From assembly GCF_016623585.1 (NCBI RefSeq), contig NZ_JAEHFY010000010.1:87894-151893 (forward strand): 64,000 nucleotides of DNA. Reading direction: 5' to 3'. This document shows positions 61,941 through 64,000 of this stretch, in pieces. The translations under genes were made by a program, and so were the position numbers. The number at the start of each line of letters is the position of its first letter. Position 1 is the stretch's first letter. The notes under the pieces are model-generated. The model worked only from the letters and a program-made list of their open reading frames with translations, was not told where the DNA came from and ran no database searches. Origin of the DNA: Pedobacter segetis. Lineage in GTDB: Bacteria; Bacteroidota; Bacteroidia; Sphingobacteriales; Sphingobacteriaceae.

Positions 61941-62789
61941 TTAATCCAACCTAAATACGATTGGCATTACGTAGCTTACCCTAACCGGCCTGCCGTTTTG
62001 TATGCCAGCGCTCCACAATGGCGATTTTCTGATCACCCTTATCGCTTCCTCATCGCAGCCTGCTCCAATTCCCCTTAAAATTTTAATATCGGTAATTGCT
62101 CCGTTTTTTTCGACAACAAAAGACACGGTTACCCTTCCCGTTACGTTTGCATCTTTAGCCATTGAAGGATAATTCAAATTTTTATTCAAAAACTTTGCCC
62201 AAGCAGCCATTCCGCCCGGGAATTCTGGCATCCTTTCAACTAAATTAGCATCATAAGTTTCGCTATTACCACTTTCTTCTGTGGTACCATAATTGTTTTT
62301 TCCGTTTTCTGCACCTCCATTTGTACCTTCCTCAGCATTTTTACCAACTTTGGTAACAGTGCTTATAATACTGTTTTTTAAATCGGTTTCCGTTGGTAAC
62401 TGAAGATCTATTTTTGGCTGATCCACGGGTTTTATGTTTCCACTGTAATTGATAGTTTTAACGTCCTCTATGTTTTGGGTTTGTTTTGTTTCTGCCTTTT
62501 GTATTGGCTCTTGTTTTTTAATGGGGTCTTTAATCAATTCTACCTCGGTAATAATTTCTGGGGTTATGAGGGCAGAAATCGGTTGATTGCTTTTCACAAC
62601 GTTTGGTTTGGCTTTAAATGCAGACAAAAGAAAGAAACCAAGCAGCAACGCCATGGCAACAATTAAAGCTTTCATTAAATAATTACCAGATTCTTTTCTT
62701 AACACATAAGCACCGTAAGATTGGTTTCGGTTTTCGAAAATAAGATTGAGCCACTCAACCTTGTTTACATTGATTTTTGAGAATAACAT
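61941..62789 (-). CDS. Energy transducer TonB
   Basis: This 282-residue protein starts with the Bacteroidota TonB N-terminus, EWLNLIFENRNQSYGAYVLR, then one membrane helix (about 37-58), a Pro/Lys/Gln-rich periplasmic spacer with KDPIKKQEPIQKAETKQTQN, and a C-terminal TonB domain from about 190 (MPEFPGGMAAWAKFLNKNLN, NYPSMAKDANVTGRVTVSFV). TonB couples the proton-motive force to outer-membrane receptors. exbB/exbD are not adjacent. Confidence 0.93.
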   Translation of the reverse strand: MLFSKINVNKVEWLNLIFENRNQSYGAYVLRKESGNYLMKALIVAMALLLGFFLLSAFKAKPNVVKSNQPISALITPEIITEVELIKDPIKKQEPIQKAETKQTQNIEDVKTINYSGNIKPVDQPKIDLQLPTETDLKNSIISTVTKVGKNAEEGTNGGAENGKNNYGTTEESGNSETYDANLVERMPEFPGGMAAWAKFLNKNLNYPSMAKDANVTGRVTVSFVVEKNGAITDIKILRGIGAGCDEEAIRVIRKSPLWSAGIQNGRPVRVSYVMPIVFRLD

Positions 62790-62896
62790 AGCGATAAGGG
62801 TTTAAAAATTTTTAATTATAACGATACAATATTTTAAATATTATTTAATTGTAATATTAATGATACAAAACTTTCTTTTTGATAAAACAAGATTTC

Positions 62897-62926
62897 TTGT
62901 TTAGTTTTTTCATTAAGATATTTTTC
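62897..62926 (+). promoter_or_regulatory. Candidate fmt promoter
   Basis: TTG at 62897-62899, a 19-bp spacer and TATTTTTC at 62919-62926 resemble the -33/-7 pair. A second possibility is TTTCTTTG at 62929-62936. Either places the start within 30 nt of the fmt ATG at 62960. Confidence 0.3.
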
Positions 62927-62959
62927 TATTTCTTTGCAGTTCATCTTTTTTAAATTCTT

Positions 62960-63877
62960 ATGAGGATCGTTTTTATGGGTACGCCCGATTTTGCCGTTGC
63001 ATCTTTAGCTGCTCTTTTAAATGCTGGTTTCGATATAGTTGGGGTGGTTACTGCGCCAGATAAACCTGCCGGAAGGGGCCAGAAGTTAAATGAATCTGCC
63101 GTGAAAAAATATGCAATGGAAAATAATTTAAAGGTTTTGCAACCAGAAAAACTAAAAAACCCTCAATTTATTGATGAACTAAGAAGTTTAAATGCCGATC
63201 TGCAGGTGGTTGTAGCTTTTAGAATGTTGCCAGAAATTGTTTGGGATATGCCACAGAAAGGAACCATAAACCTCCATGCTTCTTTATTGCCACAATACCG
63301 TGGTGCTGCTCCAATTAATTGGGCAATCATAAATGGGGAAAAAGAAAGTGGCGTTTCTACTTTTTTCTTAAAGCAACAGATCGATACCGGTAATGTGCTA
63401 TTTACAGAAAAATTAGTGATTGCCGATGATATGACAGCGGGCGAGCTGCATGATGAATTAATGGGATTAGGTGCCAATTTATTGACAAAAACCGTTAAAG
63501 CTGTAGAAAATAACGATTATCGGGAGAAACCTCAAGAAAGTTTTAACGATCAAGACCTTAAACACGCTCCCAAAATTTTTAAAGAAGATTGCAAAATTGA
63601 TTGGAATTTAGTCAATGATGTGGTTTATAATAAAATTAGAGGTTTAAGCCCCTATCCTACCGCATTTACCCAGTTTTTGGATAAAGGGTTAAAGATTTAC
63701 AAAGCCTCCAAAGAAAATACCGAACCTGGCATCTCTGCCGGTGCTTTTTTGAGCGATGGAAAAACTTATTTAAAATTTGCCACTAAAAACGGGTTTATAA
63801 GCGTTAAGGAAATTCAACAAGAAGGGAAAAAGAAAATGTTTATTGAGGATTTTTTAAGAGGGATAAGGTTAGATTGA
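62960..63877 (+). CDS. fmt: Methionyl-tRNA formyltransferase
   Basis: This 305-residue enzyme formylates initiator Met-tRNA using 10-formyltetrahydrofolate. It begins MRIVFMGTPDFAVASLAALL and has the catalytic triad of the transferase fold: N104 and H106 in INLHASLLPQYRGAAPINWA, and D142 in QQIDTGNVLF. The C-terminal OB-type domain begins near 205 (KIDWNLVNDVVYNKIRGLSP). The length is normal. It starts 170 bp from the divergent tonB. Confidence 0.97.
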   Translation: MRIVFMGTPDFAVASLAALLNAGFDIVGVVTAPDKPAGRGQKLNESAVKKYAMENNLKVLQPEKLKNPQFIDELRSLNADLQVVVAFRMLPEIVWDMPQKGTINLHASLLPQYRGAAPINWAIINGEKESGVSTFFLKQQIDTGNVLFTEKLVIADDMTAGELHDELMGLGANLLTKTVKAVENNDYREKPQESFNDQDLKHAPKIFKEDCKIDWNLVNDVVYNKIRGLSPYPTAFTQFLDKGLKIYKASKENTEPGISAGAFLSDGKTYLKFATKNGFISVKEIQQEGKKKMFIEDFLRGIRLD

Positions 63878-63926
63878 TCATTTTTTTTGAAATTTTGTTG
63901 AAGTAAAAATACCTGGGTTAAATAAA

Positions 63927-63998
63927 CGGGATTGTAATGGAAAGCCCGCAGCATTGGATGGTGCTTTGGGAAAAAGCGGACTTGTAATGTAAAGCCCG
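63927..63998. repeat. Two degenerate CGGG...AAAGCCCG hairpin units
   Basis: CGGGATTGTAATGGAAAGCC (63927-63946, then CG) and CGGACTTGTAATGTAAAGCC (63977-63996, then CG) differ at three of 22 positions. Each can fold by CGGG/CCCG-type ends. The last 12 bases of the window are identical to 14401-14412. They lie downstream of fmt and may continue beyond the window. Confidence 0.8.
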
Positions 63999-64000
63999 GC

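Overview
This window comes from a low-GC member of the Bacteroidota, most likely the Sphingobacteriaceae (Pedobacter-like). The evidence is a lipoprotein-type TamA homologue (TamL), a PorU-type C25 peptidase with a C-terminal sorting-like domain, a GLPGLI protein beside an outer-membrane barrel, DUF2807, DUF4412 and DUF4920 proteins, a Bacteroidota-style TonB, promoters of the TAnnTTTG type, and little Shine-Dalgarno signal. No plasmid, phage, insertion-sequence or CRISPR machinery was seen.

Layout. (1) 1-8.4 kb: a one-strand array of about fifteen small genes on the minus strand. They encode VOC/glyoxalase-fold proteins, SRPBCC proteins, three RibD-C/DHFR-like proteins, an ABM-domain protein, DinB, DoxX, DUF4287 and a small HMA-like protein, with a Crp/Fnr regulator at the upstream end. 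(2) 8.8-20.3 kb: housekeeping and envelope genes: Ppx/GppA phosphatase, a 56-aa basic protein, tRNA-Cys, a SpoU RNA methyltransferase, TamL, an acyl-CoA-dehydrogenase-like flavoprotein, a thiamine transporter (pnuT) behind a TPP riboswitch, a fatty-acid hydroxylase, a glycine-zipper lipoprotein, an M23 peptidase, MerR, a lipid kinase and a metallophosphoesterase. (3) 20.4-26.1 kb: a tight operon of an outer-membrane barrel, a helix-hairpin-helix/barrel fusion, ComEC and an enoyl-CoA hydratase. (4) 26.1-41.3 kb: envelope and secreted enzymes: DUF4412, an LtaS-like sulfatase, GH20 hexosaminidase with PA14, DUF2807, M1 and S15 peptidases, an outer-membrane barrel with GLPGLI, and RidA. (5) 41.3-50.4 kb: tRNA-Arg, ychF, a UbiD-family decarboxylase, an asymmetric ABC-F ATPase, DUF4920 and purL. 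(6) 50.5-61.9 kb: a 1,623-residue PorU2-like protein, then an AT-rich surface-chemistry cluster of two FemAB/GNAT-like paralogues, two methyltransferases, a flippase, and an HTTM-like membrane protein with a partner. (7) 61.9-64 kb: tonB and fmt.

The intergenic DNA is the most unusual layer. It holds two copies of an approximately 75-nt element that starts GGGCGTT and ends TAACGC, several TGTCAT/ATGACA hairpins of a REP-like family, three 94-103 bp tandem units containing CAAAG triplets, a degenerate AAAGCCCG hairpin pair, and a recent 42-bp tandem duplication at a gene end. The functional lead I rate highest is the HhH-barrel/ComEC operon, which suggests a DNA-uptake route through the outer membrane. 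All functional calls rest on motif recognition by eye; no database search was run.
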